A stretch of DNA of 64,000 bases. It comes from Protonemura montana. Taxonomy: Eukaryota > Arthropoda > Insecta > Plecoptera > Nemouridae. The notes beneath the pieces are model-generated. The model was not told the DNA's origin. It made no database searches and worked only from the letters and a program-made list of their open reading frames with translations. The stretch is taken from the NCBI GenBank assembly GCA_947568835.1, contig OX387609.1, forward strand, positions 1,058,001 to 1,122,000. The letters run 5' to 3'. Below are positions 13,071 through 25,196 of this stretch, one piece after another. Position numbers and translations under genes: made by a program. Numbering within the stretch: position 1 is the stretch's first letter; every line of letters starts with the position of its first letter.

Positions 13071-13980
13071 CGGATGGCAGTTAAATCTGGGATTGTGTTT
13101 TTATGTCCGCAATTAAACCCGAGCGTAAAACCAGACTCGGCTTTACACAGAAATCATTTCGCCGAACGGAAACGTTGCTTATTTATCGCAGCCAATTCAT
13201 GGCCTATTAGCTGCGAGCTGAAACGAGTGCGTCGTTAAACAACGTCGTCGAAGTGGTCGCTGAACGTGGATACTGATTGGTTAAAATAGTATCACGAGAC
13301 TTGTAGGAAATCGGTTCGCAGCGTTGTAAACTTCGACAGTGCGTCGTTAAACATGTGCTAGACGTACGAAGCACTCGGGTGTTGTGCAAGGTTATATTTC
13401 TTCTAGATTCAATTTCAACGCGGTTTTCACGAAGTGTAAAAAGCTTTTTTGTCCCTCGGAAAAATTAGCAATAAAATTAACAGAAAGTTAATTAAAAAAA
13501 ACATAATAATTCCCCGAAGATTTTTTAGAAGTCCTAAAAATTATATTTTGTTTACTTTAATAACTCTCTGTACAGAAAATAAAAACAGTATCAATAACTC
13601 AGAGAACTTTGGGAGGGGGGGGGGGGGGGGAATAAATCTGATTCAGTCAGAAACAATAAATATTTTAAAAGACTGCTGTCCTGCATTTTTAAACCAATTC
13701 ATCAAACCAAGAAAGCGAATCAAGCAAACTACGTCGATAATAACTAGCATCCTTCTAAAATTCTTTGTAAAACCCAACAAGCGATTATATAATCCTGAAG
13801 CAACAAGTCAAGTCTTGCGCAAAGCAAACGCCCCTAAAAAACAACAACAACGCCATTCGACGAATCCAGAGCAAAAAGTCCTACATCCATCTCTAACTAA
13901 TCTTAGCTTCCCCCAGGATTACACTCTTGTAATCTTGATAATGCTCGAGAGCGGCCCCAGGCGTTGGTAAGCGAGCACGA
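13071..13980. other. No gene seen; two isolated SINE-tail motifs
   Basis: The motif agtgcgtcgttaaac (with one change in the first copy) occurs at about 13226 and 13334, without a visible SINE body. A 16-G run lies at 13615-13630. The open frame 13449-13970 runs through that G run and is Lys/Asn-rich without a domain, so I do not call it a gene. Confidence 0.5.
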
Positions 13981-14037
13981 GGTGGTGGTGGGGGTGGGAT
14001 GGGGTGGGATGGGGTGGGATGGATGGGGGTGGGATGC
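13979..14037. repeat. G-rich tandem (ggtgggatgg)
   Basis: Several units of ggtggtggtgggggtgggat and gggatggggt. G runs of three to five are spaced so that G-quadruplex folding of the plus strand is plausible. Confidence 0.85.
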
Positions 14038-14226
14038 TGTGGTCCATGGTAGCAACAACTAGACCAAGGAATCGATACCAAGCCCACCCCAGAATGTAAC
14101 GCACAAGATGTTATGTGTGTTGGGGCACAAAGTGGAGCTCGCCGTTGCTTGCAAAGCAAACTTTCTTATGAAGTTCACGGTCAAAGTTTTCATTTCGGGA
14201 CATTTTCAGATAGAATTATAGTTTTG

Positions 14227-14275
14227 TGAGATTTGATTTAAATTAGAATGCTTGCAACGTGCAAAGTATTTGTGT
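14227..14275 (+). repeat. 48-bp dispersed module, copy 2
   Basis: gagatttgatttaaatt, gaatgcttgcaacgtgcaaa, gtatttg. It directly abuts the left inverted repeat of the tRNA-like element, as it does at 59318. Confidence 0.6.
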
Positions 14276-14930
14276 ATTAGGAACACTAATAAACTCTCAA
14301 AACTCCATTCAAAAAATTAATCTTCTAATTTGCAATAAAATCAACTCAAAAGTGATATGTCCAAGTAGCTCAATTGGTTTGAGCAACACCCGCGACAGGT
14401 GGAGATCGGGGTCCAAGTAGCTCAATTGGTTAGAGCAACACCCGTGACAGGTGGAGATCGGGGTCCAAGTAGCTCAATTGGTTAGAGCAACACCCGCGAT
14501 AGGTGGAGATCGGGGTCCAAGTAGCTCAATTGGTTAGAGCAACACCCGCGACAGGTGGAGATCGGGGTCCAAGTAGCTCAATTGGTTAGAGCAACACCCG
14601 TGACAGCTGGAGATCGGGGTCCAAGTAGCTCAATTGGTTAGAGCAACACCCGTGACAGGTGGAGATTGGGGTCCAAGTAGCTCAATTGGTTAGAGCAACA
14701 CCCGCGACAGGTGGAGACCGGGGTCCAAGTAGCTCAATTGGTTAGAGCAACACCCGCGACAGGTGGAGATTGGGGTCCAAGTAGCTCAATTGTTTAGTGC
14801 AACACCCGCGACAGGTGGAGATCGGGGTCCAAGTAGCTCAATTGGTTAGAGCAACACCCGCGACAGGTGGAGATCGTGGTTCGAGTTTGGGCATCAATAT
14901 TTGAGACGTTTATAAGTGCTCCTAATAATA
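14276..14930 (+). mobile_element. Inverted-repeat element with amplified tRNA-like core
   Basis: The left end (attaggaacactaataaac, tctcaaaa) is roughly the reverse complement of the right end at 14900-14928 (tttgagacgtttataagtgc, tcctaat). Between them lie ten 52-bp units that start at 14359 and repeat every 52 bp to 14827. Each unit holds tRNA box A (tagctcaattgg); only the last continues into a box-B-like ggttcgagttt. Confidence 0.7.
14359..14878 (+). repeat. 52-bp tRNA 5'-half tandem, 10 copies
   Basis: The unit gtccaagtagctcaattggt, tagagcaacacccgcgacag, gtggagatcggg matches the acceptor 5' strand, D arm and anticodon arm of a tRNA. The position expected for T33 is not T and the 3' half is absent in nine of ten units, so these are not tRNA genes. 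Confidence 0.95.
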
Positions 14931-15904
14931 AATTAAAACGTTTTCATGTCGAATTGTAAATTTAAAGCTGGTCTCTGTTCAGGTTTCGCTCAAGATTTCG
15001 AGTTCTCTCTCTTGAAAATGGGAATAGAAATTAGGTACAGAAGCACATTCGTGAAATTTCAATGCTGTTTTGAGAGTTTTATCACAGGTTCTATGAACAT
15101 AGGAAATATAACATTATATGCGAAATGTTGATTCTGAAGTATCAAACATTTATCCAATCAAGGAAAGACAGGACTGGAAACTGGACAGAATTTGGTCCTC
15201 AATGCTAGTTTAACATTGTGTTTGACAAGCATGTTATTAATGACATCTCTGCCGTATCCAGCATCTGCCGCAACTCATCTTTCAACAATTTTCTTTTCAT
15301 CTGTCAAATGATTCGTCTGTAACGTAACACGATCGCCGCACTGTGACGTCAAGACTTTTTAATCCAATCGAAGTCCAGATATGAAAAACGATCTTGCAAA
15401 GTTTTATTTGCTGAAATTAGATCCGAAGTTCTTTAAATCCAAGCAAAATCATGTCGGGTGCAGAATAATTCAAAATGTTTGGGGGAAATTTCGATATGTG
15501 TAAGAACATGTCAACAAATATCGGAAAATACGAAGAAAATGTTATAAAATGGCGGAAAATAGGTTGAAAAATATATTTTAAAATGTCCTTAAATTTACAA
15601 AAATATTAGAAAATGATAGAAAATGTTAGATTGGAAAATACCCCTGGGGAAAAGACTCGCGCTGAGTCAGAATTAAGACAATGAATTGTGATGATTTCTA
15701 GGCTAAAAACAATTCCAAACAAATGTCAGAATTATTGAAAAATTGAAAATATCACAAATGGTCCATTTTGTGCTGTTTATCCCAAAGCTGAATTCCCAGA
15801 GCAGGTTCCTGTAAAGAATAGAAAGGTTGATTCCTCTTTCTGACATAAACAAGCAAAGAGTCCCTGAATCCCTGAGCGTCCTGTGGTCGAAACAGGAAGT
15901 GGGC
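14931..15904. other. No gene seen
   Basis: AT-rich. A family of short related phrases (gaaaatgttagaaaatgata) occurs at 15520-15640 as a degenerate A-rich repeat. No coding evidence. Confidence 0.55.
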
Positions 15905-15905
15905 T

Positions 15906-16040
15906 GGGGTTGGGTTGGGTTGGGTTGGGTTGGGTTGGGTTGGGTTGGGTTGGGTTGGGTTGGGTTGGGTTGGGTTGGGTTGGGTTGGGTTGGGTTGGGT
16001 TGGGTTGGGTTGGGTTGGGTTGGGTTGGGTTGGGTTGGGT
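15906..16040. repeat. (TTGGG)n array
   Basis: About 27 uninterrupted TTGGG units. The plus strand has GGG runs separated by TT throughout, an ideal G-quadruplex pattern. Open frames on both strands are repeat translations. Confidence 0.97.
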
Positions 16041-16913
16041 GGGATAGGCCGGTCAAACCCATAAATAACCTGGAATCTTAGTTTTCTCGATTCTTTAGTT
16101 TTCTTGGTAGAAAATTTCTTCTGAAGATAAAGTCACACGTGACTAAGTACACGTTTACAAACTTTGAAAAGTTAATTTAAAAAATTGTTAAGTTTTTCAT
16201 AAAATTTTAGTAATTACAAAACTATTTTACCGATTTCTCAGAAAAAAAAAATGATTGGGTCGAAGTTAATTACAAAAGAATATGTTCTTATTATGAAAAC
16301 TGTCACCGTCTCAAATATTGATGCGCATTGCGCATTGCAAGCGTTAGCAATTTAAATAAGATTTCATCGACAAAAGAATATGCTTTGCTAATTTGTTTGA
16401 AATAAAAGCCGTGATTTCGTTGCCACGTGCAACCCGTGGGTCGGTCGGTGTATAAATTTAACACATGAAACGTGTCCGGGACAATCTTTTCCAAAGTCCG
16501 CAGATTTTGACAAAGTTTCAATGGTTTATGTGAATTCTGATTTAAATCGCTAACGCTTGCAATGCTCGGGGTATTTTTTTCATAGGATAACCCAAGGTGA
16601 AGTAAAATGCAATACGACACTAGCTTCATGGTTTTCCCGCTAGAGCGCAACTAAACAAACAGAAGTGCATTTTCTCCGAAGTTAGTGAAATTAAAGATTT
16701 CGCTACGCTCGCTACGCTAATGAACACAAATCGTTAAAGCCAGTTTTCAATGCTGAACACAAATTTGTATCAAAATTATAAAACATGTTCTAGCGATTAT
16801 CGGATGTGGTTTTTTAAAGGTCGTTCAAATGCGGGATCATGAGCTTACTTCGGTAATTGTTGCAACCAGAGCGGCATTGTGCTGGAGGGCAACCCCATTA
16901 TTTACCCGGGTAA
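16041..16913. other. No gene; two modules in inverted orientation
   Basis: Holds 48-bp modules at 16318-16366 (minus) and 16531-16577 (plus) in opposite orientation. The first is preceded by aactgtcaccgtctcaaata, a relic of the inverted-repeat element end. The open frame 16303-16650 on the minus strand spans both modules and is not a gene. Confidence 0.6.
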
Positions 16914-17349
16914 ATAATCCCGGTCATGTGTATGATTGTCACCCATCCAATACCTGACCCAGCGCAGTGTTGCTTAACTTTCATCCCTCCAACCTCTCTC
17001 CCGAACAGAACTGGTCATGTGTATGATGATCACCCATCCAATACCTGACTCAGCGCGGTGTTGCTTAACTTTCATCCCTCCAACCTCTCTCCCGAACAGA
17101 ACTGGTCATGTGTATGATGGTCACCCATCCAATACCTGACCCAGCGCAGTGTTGTTTAACTTTCATCCCTCCAACCTATCTCCCGAACAGAACTGGTCAT
17201 GTGTATGATGGTCACCCATCCAATACCTGACCCAGCGCAGTGTTGCTTAACTTTCATCCCTCTTACCTCTCTCCCGAACAGAACTGGTCATGAGTATGAT
17301 GGTCACCCATCCAATACCTGACCCAGAGCAGTGTTGCTTAACTTTCATC
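16914..17349 (-). repeat. 5S-SINE head array B (5 units, no body)
   Basis: Five 91-bp units on the minus strand (on plus: gttgcttaactttcatccct ... ctggtcatgtgtatgatggt) with neither the SINE body nor the full 5S head. It is an orphan array of the head unit. Confidence 0.93.
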
Positions 17350-18044
17350 AACATTCATTTAACATTTAGCAAAATTCTCATGCTTCCATTTTTCCCATCT
17401 CTCTCCCATTTTAGAAAATTTCCTGCATTCTCACTGTTCCGTAATTTCCCGCTTCTCCCACGTCGAGCGAGCGGGTGAAGCTTCCCAGGGAAACGCTGAT
17501 CGAACCAGCTCAGTGCTAGAGAGAGACAGAGCGATACGTCACGTGGTGAGTCAGAGAGAGACAGAGACATGTTGCTGCTTACTACGCTGCGATGACAGAG
17601 AGTGAATTCCAATTAGACTTTGGCCAAGTTTAGCGACGACTTTGTGACGTTCACAGGAACTAGTTTGCAATTTGGACTTTGTTATTTTTATATTTGTACA
17701 TAAAAAATCTGGTTTTATTTTGACAGTTTTTGAAATCGGTACCAGGCATCTGATGGCCTGATTGTGATCTGTCTTCATTTAGCTATAGGTTTGTGAAATA
17801 TCTTAACAGAACCTCTGTGTGGCATTGTTGTAGACGTAAGTAAATCTTACTTCACTTGTACCTTATGTACATTAGCTTCAATTCAATACATTATTATTGT
17901 TTTGTATTGTATTGTATTTAAATAGCTGTCTATTACATTTTTCAGTGTGTTTAAATTGTCCAATATTTTCCACTTAATAATCTTTATTATAAAAATCATC
18001 TAAATTATAAAATTCTTCTTGTAGGAAGATGATCTTGAGGTTTG
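17350..18044. other. No gene seen
   Basis: Contains two gagagagacagag stretches (17518-17572) and AT-rich sequence. The Ser/Leu-rich minus frame 17355-17612 has no splice or domain support. Confidence 0.5.
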
Positions 18045-18190
18045 ATAATTTTTAGACTCATGTCTACTTGATGTAAACTTAGCAAAAGTTTTAACAAAAA
18101 CTATTTAAACTGGGTTCTGAATGCTAAGTAAAGAGCTACTAAATTTCCCGACGTTTTGTAACATATACTAGTTACTTCTTCAGAGGTTTG
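18045..18190 (+). repeat. Fold-back element, single arm (copy 1)
   Basis: ttagactcatgtctacttga, tgtaaacttagc, aacaaaaactatttaaactg, and aaatttcccgacgttttgta match the left arm of the complete copy at 59683-59936. Confidence 0.85.
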
Positions 18191-19396
18191 AACAGTCAAA
18201 TCTTGAGGTTTGTTTTGAATGCATCCCTGCTTGCAATGCATTTAATTTGTTGTGGAAGGTTATTCATGATTTCACTCCAACATTGAGCATCCATGGTACT
18301 TAGTCTAAGATGTCCCATCTGCAGTTTTCCAGCTTCTCCTGTTCCATGACCAGTGAATGTCATATCTTTTAAGAAAAAATAGGTTAAGTTGTTTGAACCA
18401 TACAAGAAGAAAACTTTAAGTGTCAATTGGCTAGTTTGTTAAATGCCCTGGTTAAATTTAACGGACTGTTAAAGTACGATAGCAATGAGAAAACATGTAA
18501 ACTTGCTACGGGTATTAAAAAAAACTGATTCAGTAAAAATAAGCAATAAAATTCAAATAAAATAACGGTTTTGTCAGCTGATTGGTTGCTAGGCATTATG
18601 TAGCACAAGAAGCAAAGTTAAAGTTTCACTCAAAAACATGCGATTTAAAGTCGGTTTTTCAGTGTAATTAACAGACCGTTAACAAGGGAAAATAAAAAAT
18701 TAACGGACTGTTAGATTAGTAACGAACCGTTAATAATCTAGCATTTATATTAAACTGGCGTTAATTTACGGATCTTAGTTTAACTATAATACCATCTCGA
18801 CTTGCCACAAAATGGCTGACAGATTTTCACTTCCGTTTAATTCAGGTTTTAGTTTTCATGTCATTTCCGCACTTTTAGCAAATTTAATTCAAGCTTTCCT
18901 GGATTTTATTTAACTGATCGTTAAACTCCGCGTTAATGTATGCTAAGTGCAATGTGTAGGAGTTTACATTTTCGCACAGGTTATGCGTTAGTAAAAAACC
19001 GAATGTATGTAATATTACCTGTCTTAATATTTTGTAGCATGACGCGTTCAACAACTTCAAGATTTCAGACAAAATGTTTTAAAACTATATTTTAGCCAAG
19101 CAAACGTCAACCATTGCTGAACTATCAACCAAACTTTTGTCTTGCCGGAAGTAGCTCTGTTGGGACCGGAACTACAAGGTAGAGTTAGTTTCACTTCCGG
19201 GATATTCTCACCAACCGAATTGAAGTCGAATAGCAAAGTTGATAAAGGAGAGTAAAAAATATTCTGTCACAAATACCAGAGTTCAATTTAATAATATGAC
19301 ATTTTCATCTAAAAAATCTTCACAACTAAATGTATTTTCTAATTTTTTAGTTAGCTACGAAGTAACTTATTTTTGAAACTCACATCAAAAATACAA
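18191..19396. other. No gene; cluster of near-palindromic TTAAC..GTTAA motifs
   Basis: Motifs such as ttaacggactgttaa, ttaacagaccgttaac and taacgaaccgttaat occur at about 18458, 18668, 18702, 18720 and 18912. The rest is AT-rich with no coding signal. Confidence 0.5.
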
Positions 19397-20354
19397 TTAT
19401 TATTTGTGGTGTTTAACGACGCACTGTTTTGACATCTGGCCATGCGGCACTGGTCTAATGGCGTCGGTGAATGAGTGGATGATGATGAGGATGATGATGA
19501 ACCTAACCTAGCCTAGAAGGGAGGAGGGGAAACCCTGTGCCGGCACGTAGCCTACTCCTGTCGAAGAGCACCAAGGGGACCACCGGCTTAACGTCCCTTC
19601 CGAAGGACGGTACAACGCGAACAACAGGATTCCTTCACAAATCCATGCTGTCGAGAGGTTGATAAGCAAGGCGAGTGAAGTTGCTGTACTAACTTTCATC
19701 CCTCCAACCTCTCTCCCGAACAGAACTGGTCATGTGTATGATGGTCACCCATCCAATACCTAACCCAGCGCAGTGTTGCTTAACTTTCATCCCTCCAACC
19801 TCTCTCCCGAACAGAACTGGTCATGTGTATGATGGTCACCCATCCAATACCTGACCCAGCGCAGTGTTGCTTAACTTTCATCCCTCCAACCTCTCTTCCA
19901 AACAGAACTGGTCATGTGTATGATGGTCACCCATCCAATACCTGACCCAGCGCAGTGTTGCTTAACTTTCATCCCTCCAACCTCTCTCCCGAACAGAACT
20001 GGTCATGTGTATGATGGTCACCCATCCAATACCTGACCCAGCGCAGTGTTGCTTAACTTTCATCCCTCCAACCTCTCTTCCAAACAGAACTGGTCATGTG
20101 TATGATGGTCACCCATCCAATACCTGACCCAGCGCAGTGTTGCTTAACTTTCATCCCTCCAACCTCTCTCCCGAACAGAACTGGTCATGTGTATGATGGT
20201 CATCCATCCAATACCTGACCCAGTGCCGTGTTGCTTAACTTTCATCCCTCCAACCTCTCTCCCGAACAGAACTGGTCATGTGTATGATGGTCACCCATCC
20301 AATACTTCGGTGATCTAGCGAGAACCGGTTTTTCGAACACGGCAAACCGTTCAG
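19397..20354 (-). mobile_element. 5S-derived SINE, copy C (near full length, 6-7 head units)
   Basis: Reading the minus strand: 5' head ctgaacggtttgccgtg, accggttctcgctagatcac, then 91-bp units, the body (agtacagcaacttcactcgc) and tail agtgcgtcgttaaacaccac followed by aaataataat. The 5S part accggttctcg, gatcaccgaag is close to animal 5S rRNA. The frame 19508-19699 is body translation. Confidence 0.92.
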
Positions 20355-21140
20355 TCACAAAACTAACTCCATATCAAAGTGAATTGCTCCACAGTAAAGC
20401 AATCAACAAAATAAAGAAAGACTTGCTTTGATTAAAACAAGTCGATCAAATTGTTCCTTGCGTTTCTAGCAGAATTTTCATTCGGCGCAAAGAAATCTTT
20501 TATCCACATTCACTTGGACTTCACCCCCATTTTCCACGCTCTGCAAATATTCGCTTTCGTAATGAAAATATAATAATTAATGAGAGAAGTCGAGGAATTG
20601 GACCTACGCAGATAAAACACGGTTAAAACTTGCACGAGCTTCACCGGAAATATATCTCTTCGTCATTCTACTCTAGCTAATAATTACCTGTGTGAAGCTG
20701 CTATCTCTCAATTAATTAATTCCACGGTCGGAACTTGCAATTATTTACCGTACATTTGCTCGGTGTTGATCATTAACAAAAAGTGACGCACGTTTGATCG
20801 ATGCCAGTGATTATCAAAGATGCAATCGCTCGTGAAAACTGGTGAAAGCCGCACAGGTTTAGCAATTTGTGCTTTTCAATTTGTAGAGAGTGATGATATT
20901 CCCGAATGATTGATTAAATAGCTGACAAAAACTTGCGTTTAGTGACAATTTCTATGTGTCTAACCATCTATAACCAATTAACTAAATATTTCATTTCATC
21001 CTTTCTATGCTCAAACTACAACAGAACAGAATTCACTTTAGGACCAAGATTTTTGCTAGCAACAATTGAAAATTTAAAAAAAATTTAAATAACATAATTT
21101 AATTCAAAAATTTAGTCGGAGACCCATTGCTAATATGAAC
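20355..21140. other. No gene seen
   Basis: AT-rich single-copy sequence; no repeat family or exon-like segment recognised. Confidence 0.55.
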
Positions 21141-21488
21141 TGGCGATACGTGGTAACGGTAGATGCCACCCGATGGCGCTTGCTGCTGAGCAAACGAGGC
21201 CGGCAACACGTGGTAACGGTAGGTGCCACCCGATGGCGCTTGCTGCCGAGCAAACGAGGCCAGCAATACGTGGTAACGGTAGGTGCCACCCGATGGCGCT
21301 TGCTGCCGAGCAAACGAGGCCGGCAACACGTGGTAACGGTAGGTGCCACACGATGGCACTTGCTGCTGAGCAAACGAGGCTGGCAACACGTGGTAACGGT
21401 AGGTGCCACCCGATGGCGCTTGCTGCTGAGCAAACGAGGCCGGCAACACGTGGTAACGGTAGGTGCCACCCGATGGCGCTTGATACCG
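21141..21488. repeat. 60-bp tandem array, about 5.7 copies
   Basis: The unit is acgtggtaacggtaggtgcc, acccgatggcgcttgctgct, gagcaaacgaggccggcaac. A 60-bp period keeps frame, so both strands show several long open frames (up to 148 codons); composition and strand symmetry mark them as repeat translations. Confidence 0.95.
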
Positions 21489-22339
21489 AACTTTTTAACA
21501 AATTTTAAAAATTTTAAAAACAACTTAAAATATCGACAGATGTTTATCAATCGTTGAGGTTAGAATTAATCAAGATTAATTAAGTGTAAACCAGTTTCAA
21601 ATGCGAGTAATCTGCTAGAAATAACATGTGTTTATCTCTAAAATATCTAGAAGATGTTTTAATATGTTTAATTATTTCCGCAAAGACAGTTTAAAATTAG
21701 CCTATGAACCGAATGGTAAAACGTGTATTTGATTGAAACAGATTGCGCTGAAGCTTTATTGATGGTTGAAATTGAATGACAATTTGCTTTCTTCAAAACG
21801 CCACGTCGTGTTCCTGTTTGGAAAGTGAGTCCCTGTTGTTCCCTAGGGACTCGACCCGGACTCGACCTGGACTCGACCTGGACTCGACCGGGACTCGACT
21901 GGGAGACCGGAGTACTCGGAGCTAGTCCACAAATGCATTATTCAGGTTTACTGAAAGCCGTGGAGAGCTTGCATTTACATTTCTGTTGGACGGAGATATT
22001 TAAAAACTAGAGAGCTTCTGACTTAACAATGATCAGAACTCGTACCAATCCGGTGAGATATTCATTTTCTCAAGTACGCAAATAACCTCATGAATAACTC
22101 AATTTACATTTAAAAACCTCACGATCAAAATATTTCAGAAGATTCTCATAACGGGTCATCTACTTTAGACAAGAAGAAAACCTAATAAAACAACTTCTTC
22201 TCTGTAACAAACTTAATCTTCTTTCTCAAAAACAGCGTCGAAAATCTCATCGCTCCTAAATTTCTCTCGACTTCAACCCGGCCGTGAGAGCATCTCTAAC
22301 TCTTTCTCTAACCAGCCTTATAAATGTAACTTAATCCAA
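21489..22339. other. No gene; short gactcgacctg tandem
   Basis: A ggactcgacctggactcgac tandem of about five to six units lies at 21845-21903. The rest is AT-rich. Confidence 0.55.
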
Positions 22340-23372
22340 CTAATAGTTGAACATTTTGTTGAAACTGTTGCCATGACGACTTCCAATCACATGCAGTGAA
22401 ATTCAGATGTTTCTGTGAGCTAGAGATCCAACTTATAGTTGAACATTTTGTTGAAACTGTTGCCATGACGACTTCCAATCACATGCAGTGAAATTCAGAT
22501 GTTTCTGTGAGCTAGAGATCCAACTTATAGTAGAACATTTTGTTGAAACTGTTGCCATGACGACTTCCAATCACATGCAGTGAAATTCAGATGTTTCTGT
22601 GAGCTAGAGATCCAACTTATAGTTGAACATTTTGTTGAAACTGTTGCCATGACGACTTCCAATCACATGCAGTGAAATTCAGATGTTTCTGTGAGCTAGA
22701 GATCCAACTTATAGTAGAACATTTTGTTGAAACTGTTGCCATGACGACTTCCAATCACATGCAGTGAAATTCAGATGTTTCTGTGAGCTAGAGATCCAAC
22801 TTATAGTTGAACATTTTGTTGAAACTGTTGCCATGACGACTTCCAATCACATGCAGTGAAATTCAGATGTTTCTGTGAGCTAGAGATCCAACTTATAGTT
22901 GAACATTTTGTTGAAACTGTTGCCATGACGACTTCCAATCACATGCAGTGAAATTCAGATGTTTCTGTGAGTTAGAGATCCAACTTATAGTTCAACATTT
23001 TGTTGAAACTGTTGCCATGACGACTTCCAATCACATGCAGTGAAATTCAGATGTTTCTGTGAGCTAGAGATCCAACTTATAGTTGAACATTTTGTTGAAA
23101 CTGTTGCCATGACGACTTCCAATCACATGCAGTGAAATTCAGATGTTTCTGTGAGCTAGAGATCCAACTTATAGTTGAACATTTTGTTGAAACTGTTGCC
23201 ATGGCGACTTCCAATCACATGCAGTGAAATTCAGATGTTTCTGTGAGCTAGAGATCCAACTTATAGTTGAACATTTTGTTGAAACTGTTGCCATGACGAC
23301 TTCCAATCACATGCAGTGAAATTCAGATGTTTCTGTGAGCTAGAGATCCAACTTATAGTTGAACAGTTTGAT
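22340..23372. repeat. 92-bp satellite array, 11 full copies
   Basis: The shared gaacattttgttgaaactg motif starts at 22349 and every 92 bp to 23361 (partial). Variation is small: atagTtgaac/atagTagaac/atagTtcaac, gAcgact/gGcgact, gCtagag/gTtagag. Confidence 0.97.
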
Positions 23373-23969
23373 AAAACCCGAACTAAGCAGAACAGTGTGA
23401 AAATGTTTTATTTACTGAATCTTAGTGTTTTGCTTTAGGATAAATTAATAAATGAGTTGCAAAAAGTTGAGTGAATTCTTCTTGCTAAACATTTGTTTTT
23501 AGTGGAAATGTTCGCCAGCCGACGAGAGCGATCCCTCGAGAGGGAAATGTAATTAAGAATGCTTCAGCCATCTTGTAATAAAAGAGCAGCGACAACAATG
23601 AATCTCTTTTCGTTCATTTAAAGCACTTTTGTGTCACGTATTCTTCGACCAGTTGTCACGACTACCAGCTAAACTTGGCACCTGAAGACGACCAATCTCT
23701 CGAACTGTCCGGCTCATTTCTCCGTCTCTCCTATCATTTTATTTGTCTCCTTTTCATGATCTACGTGAAAGACCGACATAAAAGTAACACGGCACAAAAA
23801 ACAGACAGTAAAATTACCCCCGATAAAATTACCCCCAATAAAATTACCCCCAATTAAATTACCCCCAATAAAAATACCCCCAATAAAATTGGGTTCTTTG
23901 TTCGGATTTTTACTACCCAGCTAAAATATAATCTGCTAGTTAAAAATAATTGTGCAAATAGGGGGAAAA
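23373..23969. other. No gene; aaaattaccccc tandem
   Basis: A 14-bp tandem (aaaattacccccaat) of about six units runs from 23811 to 23890. The short frame 23675-23857 runs into it and is unsupported. Confidence 0.55.
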
Positions 23970-24568
23970 ATGCGAGGTGGAGGAGCCGGGTTTGCTCTGC
24001 GGGTTGCGTTCAGGGGCACGAGGTAGAGGAGCCGAGTCTGCTGCGGGTTGCGTTCAGGGGCACGTGGTGGAGGAGCCGAGTCTGCTCTGAGGGTTGCGTT
24101 CAGGGGCACGAGGTGGAGAAGCCGAGTCTGCTCTGCGGGCTGCGTTCAGGGGCACGCGGTGGAGGAGCCGAGTCTACTCGGCGTGCTGCGTTCAGGGGAA
24201 CGAGGTGGAGGATCCGAGTCTGCTCGGCGGGCTACGTTCAGGGGCACGCGGTGGAGGAGCCGAGTCTACTCGGCGTGCTGCGTTCAGGGGAACGAGGTGG
24301 AGGAGCCGAGTCTGCTCTGCGGGCTGCGTTCAGGGGCACGAGGTGGAGAAGCCGAGTCTGCTCTGCGGGCTGCGTTCAGGGGCACGAGGTGGAGGATCCG
24401 AGTCTGCTCGGCGGGCTACGTTCAGGGGCACGCGGTGGAGGATCCGAGTCTGCTCGGCGGGCTGCGTTCAGGGGAACGAGGTGGAGGAGCCGGGTCTGCT
24501 CGGCGGGCTGCGTTCAGGGGAACGAGGCGGAGGAGCCAAGTCTGCTTGGCGGGCTGCGTTCAGGGGCA
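23970..24568. repeat. 46-bp GC-rich tandem array, about 13 copies
   Basis: The unit is gaggtggaggagccgagtct, gctctgcgggctgcgttcag, gggcac with variants (cgcggt/cgaggt, ggagga/ggagaa, gctctgc/gctcggc). The second unit is 44 bp. As 46 is not a multiple of three and units lack stops, all three plus frames are open; Arg/Gly/Ser-rich products are artefacts. Confidence 0.96.
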
Positions 24569-25186
24569 GGTATTGTTCACACTGGCTGGCAGTAAATTAA
24601 ATTGCCAGCCAACTAATTTAGCAACACAGACAAAAGTTGGCACACGTTCGAAATTGTTTGTAAAAAGTGAACGCATTTTATTGCCTAGCGAATAACTTTC
24701 TGTAACGCAGCGACACTTTCCTCCTTTTGCTCTGGATTAGCTCGGCGATTCGTTATCAAAGTTTTGGCCGCGGCGTCAGGGCGTGTAAAGTTAGTTGCAG
24801 GCAGTTAAGAGTTACATCGAGTTAGTTGGCAGTTAGTGCGATGGCCAGAAGGCCCTGACAAGGCGTCAGTCCCACCCTCCAAGCAGCAACTGGCACACAA
24901 ACCTTTCCCCGGCGTGAAACCTACGATTCTTGCTCTTATCCGTAAAGCAAGCCAGAAGACAAGGAGGCTGAACATAAAGTTTAATTGACTGTTTTTAATG
25001 GTTGGGACAAACTGATCGATGTTAACTTCAAGTTATAAGTTGGAGTTAGTTTGACGACGCAGCAAAGCCTTGAGGCATCCTCACTTCCAGATTGACAGTG
25101 CTTTAAGTGATATCGCGTGTGCCGATAGCGGCAAAATGGGTCCATTTCATTGGTGGAGTAAGAACATAATTTGCTCTTCCTGCAAA
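24569..25186. other. No gene seen
   Basis: Moderate GC; contains gcagttaagagttacatcga and gttagttggcagttagtgcg, short imperfect repeats near 24785-24840. No exon-like segment recognised. Confidence 0.5.
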
Positions 25187-25196
25187 TATTAAATGA

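Noticed and set aside
13449-13970. Plus-strand frame of 173 codons
   Set aside because: Runs through a 16-G homopolymer, with Lys/Asn/Ile bias expected from AT-rich DNA and no family resemblance.
23970-24695. Arg/Gly-rich 160-215-codon frames
   Set aside because: Translations of a 46-bp tandem in three phases.
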